Shown here piece after piece: positions 1 to 14,215 of a stretch of DNA of 64,000 nt. The notes beneath the pieces were generated by a model. It saw only the letters and a program-made list of their open reading frames with translations, searched no databases and was not told the origin of the DNA. The position numbers were made by a program, and so were the translations under genes. The stretch is from positions 20,826,813-20,890,812 of the forward strand of contig CM028909.1 of NCBI GenBank assembly GCA_016801845.1, read 5' to 3'. The DNA is from Polydactylus sextarius (lineage: Eukaryota; Chordata; Actinopteri; Polynemidae). How positions within the stretch are numbered: position 1 is the stretch's first letter; each line of letters starts with the position of its first letter.

Positions 1-983
1 TAAAATACCACTCCTCAGGCTCTTTATTGGGATGTCGTGGTTCAAATAATCACCACAAACTGTGATTTTTCCAACAGAGAAAACATCTGCCTGTTATCTG
101 TCAGTTGCAGTAAACACTGTTTAAAGTGAGGTTATACAGATTGCTTCAAATGTTTTTGAAGCAAGCCTCCTTCAGTCCTTCAGTCTCTAACTTAACTCTT
201 AATTTTTTGGTTTGCTGATGTTGACTTCTGATTTCTGTTTCAGTTTTGATTGTCTGTGACTTTGAGAATAGACAAAAGGATTCAGGAAAGATAAGAAAAG
301 TGGGAGTCTACAGCCTACAGACGTTTGGCCAGTTTGAAAATTTGACCTGGTGATGGATCCACATGAAATGTCAGAACATCACCAAAATGATGTTGATGAT
401 GTAGTTGATCCTGAGGGAAAAACATGAACTTCTATCCCACATTTTATGGCAATTTAGACAATAGTTGTCGAGACTTCTCACTGAAAGCTCAGGAAAATGT
501 CAAGGACTCACCAAAGCCATACTGACTAACCAACTGTTTGTCAGTATTGATATCATCCCCATCACACAGTTGATGTATGATTTTTAGCCTGGTGTCCTGG
601 TTTTGAGTGGTCATTGGTCTTGGCTGTCGGCGTAGCCTTCCTGAACTCCCTGAATCAGACCATATTTCAACAAGCGATGCCCTGATTTCCATGAAATCTT
701 TTCTGGAACAGAGAAAGAAACGAAATTTTTCTGAAAACAAAATTTCCACTTGTAGCCTACAAAGAAAATGTCAACATCTGAGACTGCCATAAAATGATGT
801 GCCCATTTATTCTCCAGAGATGATGATTGCTTTCAGTTTTTGACACTTCATGATCTCTGCTGTTACACCTGACAGCTCTAGACCAAAATATAAATTTTTC
901 ACTCAAAATATGGACTGTTTGATTACTGTGAATTTACTGCTAGAGTCCCACACCTATGGCCAAAGGGATTTTTGCTTTTAATT

Positions 984-1007
984 AAAAAAAAAAAAAAAAA
1001 AAAAAAA
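984..1007. repeat. Poly(A) tract, 24 bp
   Basis: Uninterrupted run of 24 A. It could be the tail of an old retroposed copy, but I see no recognisable element next to it. Confidence 0.9.
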
Positions 1008-2154
1008 CTCAGTTGACACTAGAAGTTGACACATTCTAATAAACCTGATAAAACCATCAAACTGATATCTGTCATCATCCTAAAATAGCAAGATGAAAAC
1101 TGTTGTGTGGGTGACAAAAAAAAAATCTCCTACCACACTCTTCTTCAGCACCTTCGCCTTCTTTGGCATGAATGTTTGATGAGGTGAGAGATATCAGGTG
1201 TAGAGTAATTGCTGTCTGTGTGTGGAAGTGGGGAGTGTGTGTTTGTGTGCTCATGTGTGCATATGTTATTTGAGAGCGTTAATCCAGAGCCTGATCTGTC
1301 TTGGGTGCTGACTGATAAGGGTTTGATACGAGTTGCCTCGGGAAGTTGGCAGCAGCCGTGACACCCTGAATCTCACCCTGCCACCCGTGGCATCTCGAAA
1401 AAGCCTCCTAGATTATCAACTGACTGCAAAAACTTCAATCTCTGTATTTTCATCTACCAAACAGAAGATGATGGGACATTGTGCATGTCCCCATACTATG
1501 TCACAGCTGTCAAGAGATATGATGCTTTTGAGGTGTTATAGCTGTGTTGAACTAAGGTGTGCCTTTGGGGCAAGCAGCTGTACACTGTCAACAACACTTC
1601 ACACCACTTGACACCACTTGTGAACCACAAATATGATTGGTTCATGTCTTATTGCTGCCACAACCCCTTCGAAGACTTTTCAGGAACCTTGTGCATCTTC
1701 GCTGGTACTTAAAACAGCAAAAATCAATGAATTTGCTTGAAGGAATTTTTTTTCACCTCTTAAAACATATTCATATTCCTTTTTCCTTGTTAGTTTGGTG
1801 CATTTATCTAATGTCATTCAGTCAAAAACAAAACGTGTCAATATTTTAAATAGCAATTGAAATCTAAGTCTAGTTTTCTAAAGCTGGATATTCATGTGGA
1901 GTTATGATATTTTCAAGATGAAATCAGATGTTGCTGTGTCCCTTATAAAGCTATAGAAGAGGATACAATGGAACGAAGGTGATGGTGATATATAAAAAAT
2001 GCAGAGAAAATGGAACATATGAAATAGGACTGTATAAATATTATTGTATAGAAATGATAATGATATAATAGGTAAAGAGATGTTGACATGACACAACTAT
2101 ATACATGGGAACAGAATACACGGCGCTGTTCTGCAGAACAACCTTGTACAGTTC

Positions 2155-2182
2155 AATAATAATAATAATGATAATAATAATA
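2155..2182. repeat. (AAT)n microsatellite
   Basis: About nine AAT/ATA units with one interruption by a G. Confidence 0.85.
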
Positions 2183-2372
2183 CAAATGGCTTTATTGTGC
2201 AGCTTGGAAGCCATGAGCACAAACAAAAGCCTGCAGCTCTCGGTCTTATTGTGTGTGTGTGGAATCCACAATGAGTGGACCGTTGAGAGTTGTGTATAAT
2301 GGAGAACTAAACCCGTTTTCTGTAATTTTTCCATCAATTCCCACGTTGCTTAGCCTCTGACTGTATACTTTG

Positions 2373-2387
2373 CCACTAGATGGTGCT
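2373..2387 (+). promoter_or_regulatory. Candidate CTCF core motif
   Basis: CCACTAGATGGTGCT matches the degenerate vertebrate CTCF core (CCASYAGRKGGCRSY) at all but one position, with T for C after the GG. This is sequence similarity only; single-mismatch hits arise by chance in a window of this size. Confidence 0.3.
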
Positions 2388-2811
2388 GTGTAGTGCAACT
2401 TGAAGGCACACCCTGCATTATGAGGCCGTGTCTGGATGGATGCAGTCTGCCTCATTGTTGTTCTTTCCTCTGATTAAACAGAATGATGTCTTTTGATGTA
2501 TTCTGAGGGGTCTGAGGTGGCTGAAAAGAGTAAAACAATTTTGTTGAAATCCCTCTTTCTCTCTCAACCACTGCAACACTGAGGCAATCACCCCATGCTC
2601 CAACACTGCCTACACGTCTCACACTCGCTGTGTTGAAAAGTCAGTCTGCCTCTCATTGTAAAACAAAGTATGAGGATGCCCTCCTTTCGCAAAATTGCAT
2701 TGCCCTCATTGCCTTTGGTAATGAAGAAAGAAAACTGTGCTGTGTCGTCATTTGGCCTCTTTGGTATATTTGATTTTAGTTGTTACTGGGTTGCTCCCTC
2801 TGTCGCATAGT

Positions 2812-2846
2812 GTCTCTCTCTCTTTCTCTTTCTCTCTCTCTCTCTC
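2812..2846. repeat. (TC)n microsatellite, imperfect
   Basis: Pyrimidine-only CT repeat broken by TTT interruptions and followed by a run of C. Confidence 0.85.
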
Positions 2847-4847
2847 CCCCAGCCTTTGAGCAGACTTCTTTCATGCTCCTTAGGAGCAGTCAGAGGGATG
2901 GAGATAACAATTTAAATGAAGGAGGCCGGGGAGAGGAGAGGAACTGGGAATTTGTCTGATAGGCTGTTCTCAGAGGGGGTCTGGGTTCAGCCAACTTCAA
3001 AATAATCAACTTTTTCCTGCAGTCAAATACACAATGTCCACTCCCTGTCTTTTCTCTTTCTACTTCTTGCTGTCTTTTGCTATTTAATTTTTTTTTTCAT
3101 TTTCTCTTTTCCCTTTGTCATCAATGGCTCCACTGTGTTACAGTGGATCCCTTTCAAGGCTTGTGCCTCGATGGGCTGCACACATGGAAACTCTACCCCT
3201 CCATGTCCACTCCACCTACATTTCTACATCACTGTGCTGCCTAGTGATGAAGAAGCCTGAAGAAGCCATGGATACAAAAGAAATGCAGGATGAAAGTGTA
3301 TTTCAGAATTGCAGTTAGTTGCTCTGTGCCCTGCTATGGTCAGTAATTAAGACGACCTAAAATGTTAAGATAATGGCATCATTAATTCTCTGCATCCCCC
3401 ACGATATTATTATTGTAATTGCTAGTTTATTTACTGTATTGATTTGTGGTATAAACCATCATGTTAATTGGATATGTTAGTATATTATTATTGTGTTATT
3501 TATGAGGTAAAGTGCACTGCCCTTGATATCACCCTTGATATAGATATCCAACAAACAACAGCGGATTTCTCAGTTACCTTTAGTGATATATTCAAGCAGA
3601 TAGCTTTGTGTGTTTTTTTTGGTCCAGATTTTAAGACAGTGCCCTCTGAGATTTCCACCGTCTTTACAAGACAATGGAGCAGAGTGGAATCTCATTTTTG
3701 TTATTCACAGCAATGAGAAGTGACATTTGAAAACTCAGCAGCAACATCTCCTCACAGTCATTATTCTTTAGAAGAGTGTCAGTAGGTTTTATACAGATCG
3801 TTTCTACAGCAGGAAGCAGCTTCATTCATGTCTTTGCCCTTTATCAAGTCTGTTGTGATATTTGTGCTCTAACTCATTCATTACCTTTTCTGATGTGAAT
3901 GATATTTGAGATGTAACTGTAACCATTGAGACAGAAGCTGGCTTGGTGTCTGCTGCTGCAGTGAAAGAGGGCTGACTTAATGATCCCCAAACAGATCATC
4001 TGACAAAAGGAATTCATATGCATATTAATGCATGTGTGCTGACACACAATCTTAACCACGATTGTGCCTGGAAAATATACATCTGTTCTTGGAGGAGTCG
4101 AAAATGAAGAGTTTTCTGTTCTCTGCATATACAACCACCTGTTGTAATGCAAAGATCAATATGGCTACTTACTCTGGAGTTTAAGTGAGGTTTGTTTATA
4201 TTTTGAATAAACTAATCCCATATTAGTTGAATTTCCTGTCCGTTCACCAGTATAACATTATTTTGACCCTTATAATCACCCCTCATTAAGCTCTTTGACA
4301 TACTCACTGATGTGAGAAGTAAAAAAAATGTGTCCATCATGGCAAATAATGCTTTGTTATACACTGAGGACACCTTCCACTGTACGTGATTTATTCACTG
4401 GAGAATACTTGGGTCACTGACAACTGATGTGAGGCGACAACAACTCTCCTAATTGTGATCTGTCAGCACCAATTTAGCCCGACTGTAACTTCATCTGAGA
4501 CATCTCTGCCCTGCTTGTGCCTGCCGATCCCTGACTCTGCTTAGCCACCATTAGCTTGGCACCGCTCATCACTTGAGCAATGCAATGTAGTCGCATACAG
4601 CTTAATGCAAGACGATGGGGCTCATTGTTGTCTGGCGTCTTCTACTGACAAGCACTAGCTCATTGCTAATGGAGGGGCCGGTCTGGGAAAAATCGAGGCA
4701 GGAGGTGCTACTGGCCCACACAGTGTTGTCCTTTTGCCAGGAAACAATTTGTTGGGAAGCATGACAGCTGCAGTCATCCAAAAACACTGACTTGGGGAGT
4801 GAGTGACTTCTCATAGGTCACAGCCTCAGAAGGATGGAAGCAAAGCA

Positions 4848-4878
4848 GATAGAAAGATAGATAGACAGATAGACAGAG
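4848..4878. repeat. (GATA/GACA)n imperfect tetranucleotide repeat
   Basis: About seven GATA, GAAA and GACA tetramers in tandem, followed by an AG-rich stretch. Confidence 0.8.
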
Positions 4879-7800
4879 GGAAAGAGAGAGACATGTAAGG
4901 AAGAGATACTTGGCCGCATCCTCTTACTAACCACCGTTATGCTTCTGAGAGACTGTCAGATGCGAATCACATCCTCGGAACAGTAATTGGCGATTCTCCC
5001 AAGCTGTTACATGGCAGCAAACTTGTGTTGCTGAAAAAGGATGCTGACAGTTTTGAAACATGTCATGTACAGAAATGGGTTCTCGGTCTGAATAACTGGG
5101 CCATTGCATGACCCTTGACCCTCACTGGGCTTGATGAGTGGTGCAGTAGATTACTTCGCATCTGAGGAAGTGTAAGCATTAATGCATGACCTTTAAACAT
5201 ACTTACTGTTTTGCCCTTTTCTAAACTCTCATCTGGATAAAGGCAGTTGCAGGACTGGATTTGGCAGTGAGCCCATGTTTCATACACTATATAAAGCAAC
5301 ATTCCAGCTCAAAGAAACACGGTCATCTGTAAGAAACAAAGTCAGAGATGACAATTGTCACCTACAGAGAACGACGAGCAGCATTCATGAAGGTTGCTTT
5401 ATTTTCTGTGTGTGTGGCTTCGTATAAAAACCACAAACCAAAAACATCTGTCGGCTGTCAGAAAGGTGACAGAAAATGATTTTGAAATAACTGAGACTGA
5501 TGATTGCAGTGGATGCAGAACTCATGGACACACTGCATTTTCACACAGTTGTAAATGTTACTGGACAAACAACATCAGAACAAGGTCATATATTATATCA
5601 GTGAATTATTTGAAATGAAGCAAATATTAGACTATAAATGTAAGAGTATCTCCTCACTTTTAATGATATGGTACGAACTAATGTGTTGCTCATATTAAAA
5701 TTTGCAAATAAAACAATATAATACATATCCATTGTTGACTCATGACCAATGGCTACCAGTATCTATGGTTCAGAATCTTAGGGGTATATGTTGTGTTTGT
5801 GTTTGGACAAGCTTTCCATTGGAAAGCTGAGATATATAACGAATATCAGTCTTTGAATTATGTGTTCATTACTTGCTCTGTCACAGAAGTCACTGCCAGG
5901 GAAAAGAAGATGTATGCGATGCAGAGAGCAGTGATACAGGGAGTGGCTGGCTTTATTAAAGGTGCTCTGTACATCTTCTCCTCTGTGCCACAGAGACTCT
6001 TGTTTGGATTTTAATTGGCTCACCGACAGGTACACGGTGTATAGATTGCTGTGTGTTTTTCCTGCGCTTTCCCTAAAGCGTCTGGCTGTATGTGGTTGAG
6101 TGCGCATGTATGTATATATTTGCATGGCGGTTGTGGGCCCCCGCAGGCTTTAATGATGTTTACTGAATGGAAAGCACCTTGTAATACTCTCCTCCATCAC
6201 ATGCCCATTAAAATGTCATCTTTACAATGACACCACCCTTGAAAGTTATGAACCTCTCCCTTGACATTTCATGACGTGAAACACACAAGTTATCCCACTG
6301 TGTGCGTGGATCTCATTCTCAAAGAACCCTGCTTTATTTTGGTTTGGTTCTGATCTAAAATGTCATACAAATGTTAATTAAATGTTAATCAAACATCTTA
6401 AGCTCAGTAATGTCATCAGGATTTGCAAGTGATATATTTAGCTGATTTGTGGCCTATACTGGAGGTCATTATTCCCTGGAGTCTCCTTTTCCTTTCTCAC
6501 AAAGTTGAGGATAACGCAAGCGAGACTTCATGCCGCAGAGACAGTATTTCGTCCTCCTAATTAAAATGAATGTCAGCGCTCCCCCCACTGAGATGTGCAT
6601 CAATCTCCCCCCTACGATAGGCCCAGAGTGAGTCTTACCCTGTCAGTGCCTGCCAGCGCTGCCATCTTTCTCCAGACGAATGCATTGCGCTGGCAGCAAG
6701 GGAGGCAGCGGCGATGATGTTTGCACATCTAATGGTTGCCGTGTGGATGGCCACTTCAGACCAAGGCCTTTCTTCAATGTAAAGGAGCTTCAATCATTTT
6801 CATGAGGAACTATTTGAGACATATTTGTGGAAAATCCAGTTTGTGGTGACAAAATACACAATTCCAACTTTGTTAAAATATTTGTAATGAAAATAAGACT
6901 TAATTCATGATGCACAATCTCGAAAGTAAAAGTATGCATTAACAAATATGTTAGTTTGTAGGTCTAGTAATAATGCATTCATTCCTCATGCTTTACTGTT
7001 ATAATATCTGTGTATTTATTTTTCTGCGTTTGCCAACAGTCATTAGAGTTTGCGTGATGGTAACGCAGCAGTCCCTCATCCCCTCCAGCATCCTCTTTAT
7101 TACTGTAAAATATGCTGTTTAACAGGTTCATTTCAAACCTGAAGACAACAAACACGAACATCACATTTAGGGCTTTAGTATCCCATTTGTGTATGTCTTT
7201 ATATATTTATTTACACAAATGAGCATGGCCCCCCATAGTCATTCGTTTTTGACTGTATTTGTCTTTGACAAAATACATGTAGCATGTGAAATTGTCTGGG
7301 CGAGACATGGTTCAGTACGTAAATGCTGCTTTCTGTATTTGCATTTGTGAAATCAGATTGCATGTGCATACGAGAAAAATACCTGCACGCTCCAGATCTC
7401 TGACAGGACTTTGATGTTTTGTAAAATCCTCTCATGCATTGAAAATGAACATCATCACAAGATTAATTTGAGAATGTAAGGAAGCAAAATTACATTGACG
7501 CATTTTTATGGAAACGTTGTTTCTCTCTTGTGCACCTGATGTCATTTACTTTCAGGAAGTAACTCCAGCAAGTCATTTTTCATCGTTCACATTATCATTA
7601 TCTTCATTAGGTGGTTTTAATTTCCTTCTGAAGGGGAATGTATGATCTGTTACACTGATAAGGCATTGATAAACACTGCAGGTAATCTATACTATAATGC
7701 CATTCTGAGTTAAATGCATTTTATTTTAAATGAGTGAATCACTGATGCTAGACGGTAATAGGCATCGAGACTAGAACAGTATAAAACTGTATTTATGATT

Positions 7801-10800
7801 AAAAGGGAAGCAGTGTAAAAGATAGATGAATAGCAGTTTTGGTGAAAATGGTAGTGATCATCAAGTTAACACTTATCAGATGGTGTCTATCATATTCAAG
7901 ATCTTCGTTTGATGTATTAATGTCAACATTTTTGACCAGGATGTTTTTAGTTCTGTAGGTATTTGCTAATAACCAAATGAACTGGGCAGAATGAAACTTT
8001 GACCTGAAAATGGCGCTAGAGAAAATGTTAAAGGGTCTTCAAAGTTATTACGGCTCATTCCGAGTGGAACAGATGTCTGTGTGAAATTTCATGGCATTTT
8101 ACTGTGTCCCTAAAATGTCAACCTGCTGATGGCAAAGAAGAAAAGTCATAGGATCATCCAAGAAATCAGCAATCCATACACGCCATGCATCCCTTACTTT
8201 ATTTTATTTATGTATTTATTTTAAGCTGTTCCAATCTGGACATTAACATTTGTAAAACCTCATTCCCAGTGTGGCTGAAAAACCTTGTTTGGTTCATGTA
8301 TATTCTTGAACCCTGAATTAGCGTGTAAATGACTTGCTGATAACACATGCGGTTTATTTGACCACCATGGTCTGTATTAATGACCGTATAAGAGGAGCAC
8401 CAACTCCTAATAAAGAATACGGATGTCACAGCACATCGGCCTGAGCAATGAACATGCCTTTAATGAACATTTCCATCAAATTTTACTGTCATTGAAGGTT
8501 TTTTCCAAGCCTGATTTAGCCTTGGTGAGCACACTAGCCTGCTGGGTTCATTTGGACAGATGGATGAAAATGTGAGTGGTTTACTGCTCTTAAGTTAATG
8601 ATCTCTGTGCATGTTCCCTTACTTCCTCCAGGGCTCCTCAATGTGCAGAATAAGTAGCAGGAGCTGTGGGCCGGTGCCCGTCATATGGTCTTGGCTGAAA
8701 TAATGACATGAACAGCCCAACAGACTGCACTAATAGTAATAACTGTCAAACTCCGTCTCCCATCAATGCTCACATTCCCCTAATTTAGGATTAATTCTTG
8801 CTTCTAGAAAGCCCTGAGTTGCTGAATGTCTTCCAATTTCCATTGAACTTCTCCAAAACTATATTTCTGCAAACTGCTTTATTTCAGCTTATCCTGAACC
8901 TTGCTTTTTTTTTTTTATTTGGACCTATTAGGAGAATGTAAGCGAGCACAGTAATAAAATCCCTGAATAGCTGTTTTTAACATTAGTGATGTCTTTACTT
9001 TTACATATAAAGAAGGTTTTTCATATTAATTTTTTGGGTTAGTAAGTGGTTGTGAATTGGAGTCTGTCTGCTTCCACCTCTTCTCATCTGCTAATCAAAT
9101 GCAGTTTCCATTTTCTTTGATGTGAAAAACTCGCTGTCTGTCACCTTTTGATAATCCCCCCTCTTTTTTTTCTTCTCTTCTTAGTGTCCCCCAAAAGTTT
9201 GATGATTACTTTTCTTGCTTCAGGTAACAGACATGATGTCTTTGTTTCTGCGCTGTAGTATGTTTGAAACAGACACATTTTTATTTGTCTGGAAACGCTG
9301 CAGCATTATATTTTGTACTTCTAAACAAGGTTGATGGATTCTTCCTTTAGAAAATGCTTTGCCAGTTGGAGCAATTATGTGTGCAGTGACATTGCCTGTT
9401 ATTGTTTTCAGTATAACTTTATGAAAAAGTTTGTTGCTTCCTTGTTTTTGCCTCAGGCTACCGTTTCTATTTTTTTTCTCCCAAGTGCACTATTGAAACA
9501 AGTGCTTGGTTGCTCTCTCAGTTAAAGTTAATGGCTCTTATTTTAAATATAGCCTTTAACACTCAAATCAACATTGTAATCACACTTTGGGGAAATTGGC
9601 TATTGATCAAGCAGCCGTGTCTGACATAATGACCAGTGTCACAGCACAGAGTTCTAAAAGCAACTTTTAATTCAAATGGCAAATTCCCTGATTAATTCAA
9701 ATGTTTCCTGTCCAAAACAATATAAGTACAAAAAGTCATACTTTATTTTCACTGAAATATAATATAATTGATTTGACGTCTCCGTGCTGTCACCAGCAGG
9801 GTTTGCAATTGATTAAGACTCTCTGAGTTACTGTGGTGCTCAGAATGAGTCAATATGTCTGACCCTCTAGGCAACTTTCTTCTCACTGGAGGTCTTAAAG
9901 ACATGCATATATCAGCTAACTATCTTCTACAGCACTCTGTCCTTACCACAATGCCATTAAACCACCCACACCCTCATGTACGTGTAACATTGATCTCCGC
10001 TGTTGTATAATCAAGGAACTGCAGTTCTTTAGCTCATGTGTGCCACCAAACATCGTGGAGCTGTTTATGTACAAGGATTATATGCATAATGTGAATCCTC
10101 TGCCTCACTTTGAATGAAAATATTATCCCTGTTTGTTTACTCAAGCTACAAATGTAGAGTATCTTCGCGATTCCTTCCTATCCTTCCAATCCTATTGTTT
10201 GCCAACACAAGCTATCAGCTCTTTGTGCAGTTTGTGTGTAGATCGCACCGTTCCAGAGTAGTTTAAAACCACTGCACTGAAATCATCAGTGATTCATGTC
10301 CCTACCAGCTTTGTGTCTCAAAGGGAATTTTTATATTACTGTGCATGTTTTAGTGCTATTGTTATGATCACAGAAATTGCTTTGAAATATCTTCCATTTT
10401 AGCCATGAATAAGTTATTAATTGTTTGATGCCAGCCATGGATGGTCATGTCATGTGTCTGAAAATATGTAGATGTGGTAAAACTCAATGGGTGTTTGCCT
10501 TGCAGCTTTTTATTTTCATGTTTTAAATCCTTGCTCGCAGCTATTCGGTGCAGTTTTGAATATATAGTCGTCCTCAGTTTCCTGGGAGATGGAAAGTGTG
10601 TGATAAGCAATGAGTGTTTTGACAAAGTGTCCCTGTGGGAAAGAGTCTTGATTGGTTTGCTTTGAATAATACAAAAAGTGAATGTTGGGTCATGTGCTCA
10701 AAACTCATTTTGTTCTTTCCTTCATGTTCTGCGGGAGCACAGACATGTTAGGGACAGTTTGAAAAAAAAAAAAAAAAGAGAAACAATGCATTAAATAAAT

Positions 10801-12240
10801 TGTCTCACAATTTTTACTGGCTACTCCCTGTGCCATGAAATGATCTTTCCTTAGATGGATCATTTTTACAAAATCATCACTTTGAAAATAGACTTGTTTG
10901 ATTTAATGTTTCATATAAAGTATCTTATTAATTCAACCCCATGAGATGGGAAAACAGGCAATGCCTCAAGGGGGAATATAGTGCTATCTGTTTTATGGCT
11001 GCCGTATATTTCTGGAGCTGCAATTCAGAGAAATAGCTGGTAATGTCTGTGCTACTTGGGGGTAAAATTATAGTTTGAAACAAACTCCCTCTTGAGAGGA
11101 ATGGAATATTGATCTGTATCTGGGGTCACTTGAATCTTTGGAGAGGTTTTCTCAGATGTCCATTACAGTCATCCAGTGATGGAACACTGTCTTCTTGGTT
11201 CCGTCTGCTTGTCACATGAAACAATGAGCCTCTATAAAGAATATGACAAACCAATTGGCGTATATAAGTCTTGCCCAAATAATTGCTGAAGAAATGTCAA
11301 CCATGCCAAAATAAAATATTTGTAGGTTTTTATCTCTTCGTTTACATTATACAAAAGTTAATATTCTGACTGCTGTTAAAAATGGAGGCTGACACTTGCT
11401 TATTCTTTAGACCTGTAGCATTTTAGTCCCTGCTGTGGTGTACTAATAGTTGTAGTGTTCAGAATGTCAGCTCCATTAACCTATCTGAACAGTTGACTTT
11501 GGACTTTGTTAGCAAGGTAACTGGACAGCGGGGTTATTTTTCACAATGCATAATAATTTGACATTTCGATTCTCTCCCTACTAGAAAAACAAAGACAGCA
11601 ATGGTTGTTTGTTCAAAAGCCTAAAATGATCCATGTTTTTCACTTACCTGACAAGACAAGGTCTTTTTGCTGCATGGATAATGGTGATTGTCTGCCAGGG
11701 GCAAAGGTTGAAGTTGTGTGATGTTATAAGGGCACAAGTGTGTGAATAGGTCAACAAAAGATGTGACTTTAACACAGGAAGCTGCTGTATATTACATGTT
11801 TGCTGGCAGCAGTGTTGTAATTGTTGTTTTTCCTCTTATCCTTAACCAAGGACTTTCAAAAATCCAAACAGCAATAATTCCTTAAGTATAAGCTGGTGTT
11901 TTTCTGACTCAGCCTTAACCATAAGAGTGGCAGACCAAAAAACACTCTTAAGAATGCTGATTTTTTTTTTTTTTGATCTGGTCATATTAAAAGGCACGGA
12001 AAAGAAACCTGTTATTTGCTGAGTTTGGAGGTTTTTTTCTCACCAAATGTCATCCAGTAAATGTCTTTAAAACCACCATTTGTACAATTTCACAGAACAG
12101 ATAAAGTTAATCCACATTTATTCAGGGAGACGCGCATCCAAAACCGACAACCCTTTTTTTTTTTTTTTTGGTTGGCCGGGTTTGTATGTCACTGCAACTT
12201 GAACATAACAGTAACTTGATAAACACAACTCTAGGGGAAA

Positions 12241-12890
12241 TTGTACAATGTCTTAATCTATCAACATACTGCCTTGAACTTTCTCAAAAATGTTTATAGC
12301 TGCTTGGGGCCAGATTTACTGCAGATAATTACCAGCTCCCTTCTATCTGGCATTTTCCCAAAGGCCTTAAATATGACAGTTATTAAACATCGACTAAAAA
12401 AGACCAGCCTTCGTAATTATCAACTTTATCAGCTCTACTTTATTATATGTAAAATCTTTGAAAAAGTTATCTACCAACACCTTTTAACTTTGGTCTATTA
12501 CACAAATTCCAATCATGTCATTGACCCCATCACAGCAGTAAAATTACTTTTAATAAAGTCCAAAATTATTTTCACTCTTGATCTCAGTGCTGATTTTGAC
12601 ACCGTTGATCAGTCAATAGTACTAGACAGGCTGGATACGTGGACTGGACCTTCTGGTATATAGTCTGGTATAAAAAAGAGAACTTATAGAACTTCTGAAC
12701 AAGATTGAAAAACCCCATGGCCGGTATCCCAACTTCCTGAGTCCAGTCAATGGAAACTGGGTCCAACATCATGTTTCAATCGGTGGCCTCAGGGACAGTT
12801 TCTACGAGTACCTGATCAAATCATGAGGGAACTAGCATGACATGTAGAGCACCTCAAGATCCAGTTCTGGGACCCTCAAATTTTAAGTTG
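12241..12890 (+). mobile_element. Non-LTR retrotransposon relic, RT fragment A
   Basis: Decayed reverse transcriptase of a fish LINE, best matched to the L2/CR1/Rex1-like type. The reading frame at 12241-12663 gives LGPDLLQIITSSLLSGIFPK, then VIKHRLKK, and later LDLSADFDTVDQSIVLDRLD. That last block corresponds to the RT motif usually written LLDLSAAFDTVDH, which carries a catalytic Asp. The conserved block between them, which normally reads NYRPISNLPF, is badly eroded. After a stop at 12661, shifted remains of the GVPQGSVLGP box can be seen near 12845-12880. Stops and frameshifts show it is dead. Exact clade not determined. Confidence 0.75.
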
Positions 12891-13189
12891 CACACCAAGT
12901 TTATTACAAGATTATTGTTTAATTATTATTAAACTGTTATCTTCTTATGTAGGAAGAAATAGGGGATACAGATCAAGTAAAACTAATTCATGCTTTCATT
13001 TCTTAGTAGGTCTAGGTTAGGTAAGATAAAGTTTCTAGTAGAAGCTTTTCTAGGGTCAAATTTGATTTCAAGATATTGTACCTACGCATTACTCAGTGCT
13101 CTTGAGTACATCCATGATATGTTTCTACACTATGAACTCTAGACCACTTAGGTCATCTGAGATCAGGTCTTCTTCAGTGTTCCTATGAT

Positions 13190-13335
13190 TAAAATAAAAA
13201 AAATGATGAAACTGCATACACTTATTTTGTTACACAGAGCTGGTTATTCCAGAAGACATTAGATGTGCCACAACTCTGGATACTCATAAAATCAGGCTAA
13301 ATACTTTTATGTTCACCTCTGCATGTAATTGCTGC
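13190..13335 (+). mobile_element. Possible LINE RT-domain 3' remnant
   Basis: The phrase running from 'ctggttattccagaagac' to 'aatcaggctaaatactttta' resembles the end of fish L2-like ORF2, where a W-N-x-LP motif is followed by an LKTxLF motif. It is too eroded for a firm call and could belong to a different copy from fragments A and B. Confidence 0.35.
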
Positions 13336-14069
13336 TAACAGTTGCTCTCTGACTCTCAGCCACTGTGACTATTTATGCATTTTAATCTTTTTAGTTTCCT
13401 TTGCTTCTGTAGATTTTAATATGGTTTTATTTAAAGCAGTTAGAATTGCCTCTTTTTAAGAAATGTGTCCTAAAATGCAGCTGAAATCACAGCACAGTTG
13501 TTTTCTTTAACGTATGCATCTTATAGTGATTTTATCAGACATCTTCATGGTCCTAGAATTATTGTTAGTTTTAGTAGTGTAGCACAGCAGCTTGGAAATA
13601 GCTTGGAAGTGATTGCTAATTAATGTGTAGTCTTAAGGGGCACATCTTAATTTCTATTTCATACTTGTTCCATTATCTGACATCAGAAACAGAATAGCAT
13701 ATCAATGAGAACAGCTTTATTGGGAATTCTGTTGTATTAAAATGCTGTATATGTCGCACATGGAGAAAGAGAGAAGCAACACGACCAACAGAATGCAAAT
13801 TGCAACACAATGAATATATGCTAATTATGGCATTATGCCCTCAAGTGACATTTAGTGACTTTTTGAGCAGCATTTAACTACTTGCCATTGAAAGTAGCTG
13901 TTAAAAGTAGTTAACAGTTTACAATTATCTCCTCAATTTTGAATATTGCCCATATGTGGTCCCTGTATTCACCAGGTCTTAACCTAATCTTGGTTTTCAG
14001 TGCTCTGAGTCTAATTCTTTATTTTGTGTGCCAGTCAGTCTGTCAGAGCATGACATTTTGAGTACCTTA

Positions 14070-14215
14070 ATGTTCAACTCTGGGACCTCTCTTATGTACC
14101 TCTGTATGCTCCTACTAGGCTGCATTATGCATAAGAGCAATAACACTGATGACAGCTATGCAGATGACTCTCTGTTATAGATAGTTCTGTCAAAAAGTGC
14201 CTCATGAAGTGTAAC
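14070..14215 (+). mobile_element. Non-LTR retrotransposon relic, RT fragment B (YADD)
   Basis: Shows the next part of the RT domain. A ctgggacctct box (the LGPL of GVPQGSVLGPL) is followed about 70 bp later by TAT GCA GAT GAC at 14157-14168, the YADD catalytic box, in the usual spacing and orientation. The frame stops soon after. It appears to continue fragment A, which ends at the same LGP box about 1.2 kb upstream. Confidence 0.6.

Noticed and set aside
6480..6790. Possible conserved non-coding element (higher GC, few simple repeats)
   Set aside because: Only an impression of composition; without an alignment there is no evidence of conservation.
8620..8710. Exon-like segment after a good acceptor (cttcctccag)
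   Set aside because: The open frame after the acceptor ends in TAA without a donor, and the peptide does not resemble NPHP4 or any family I know.
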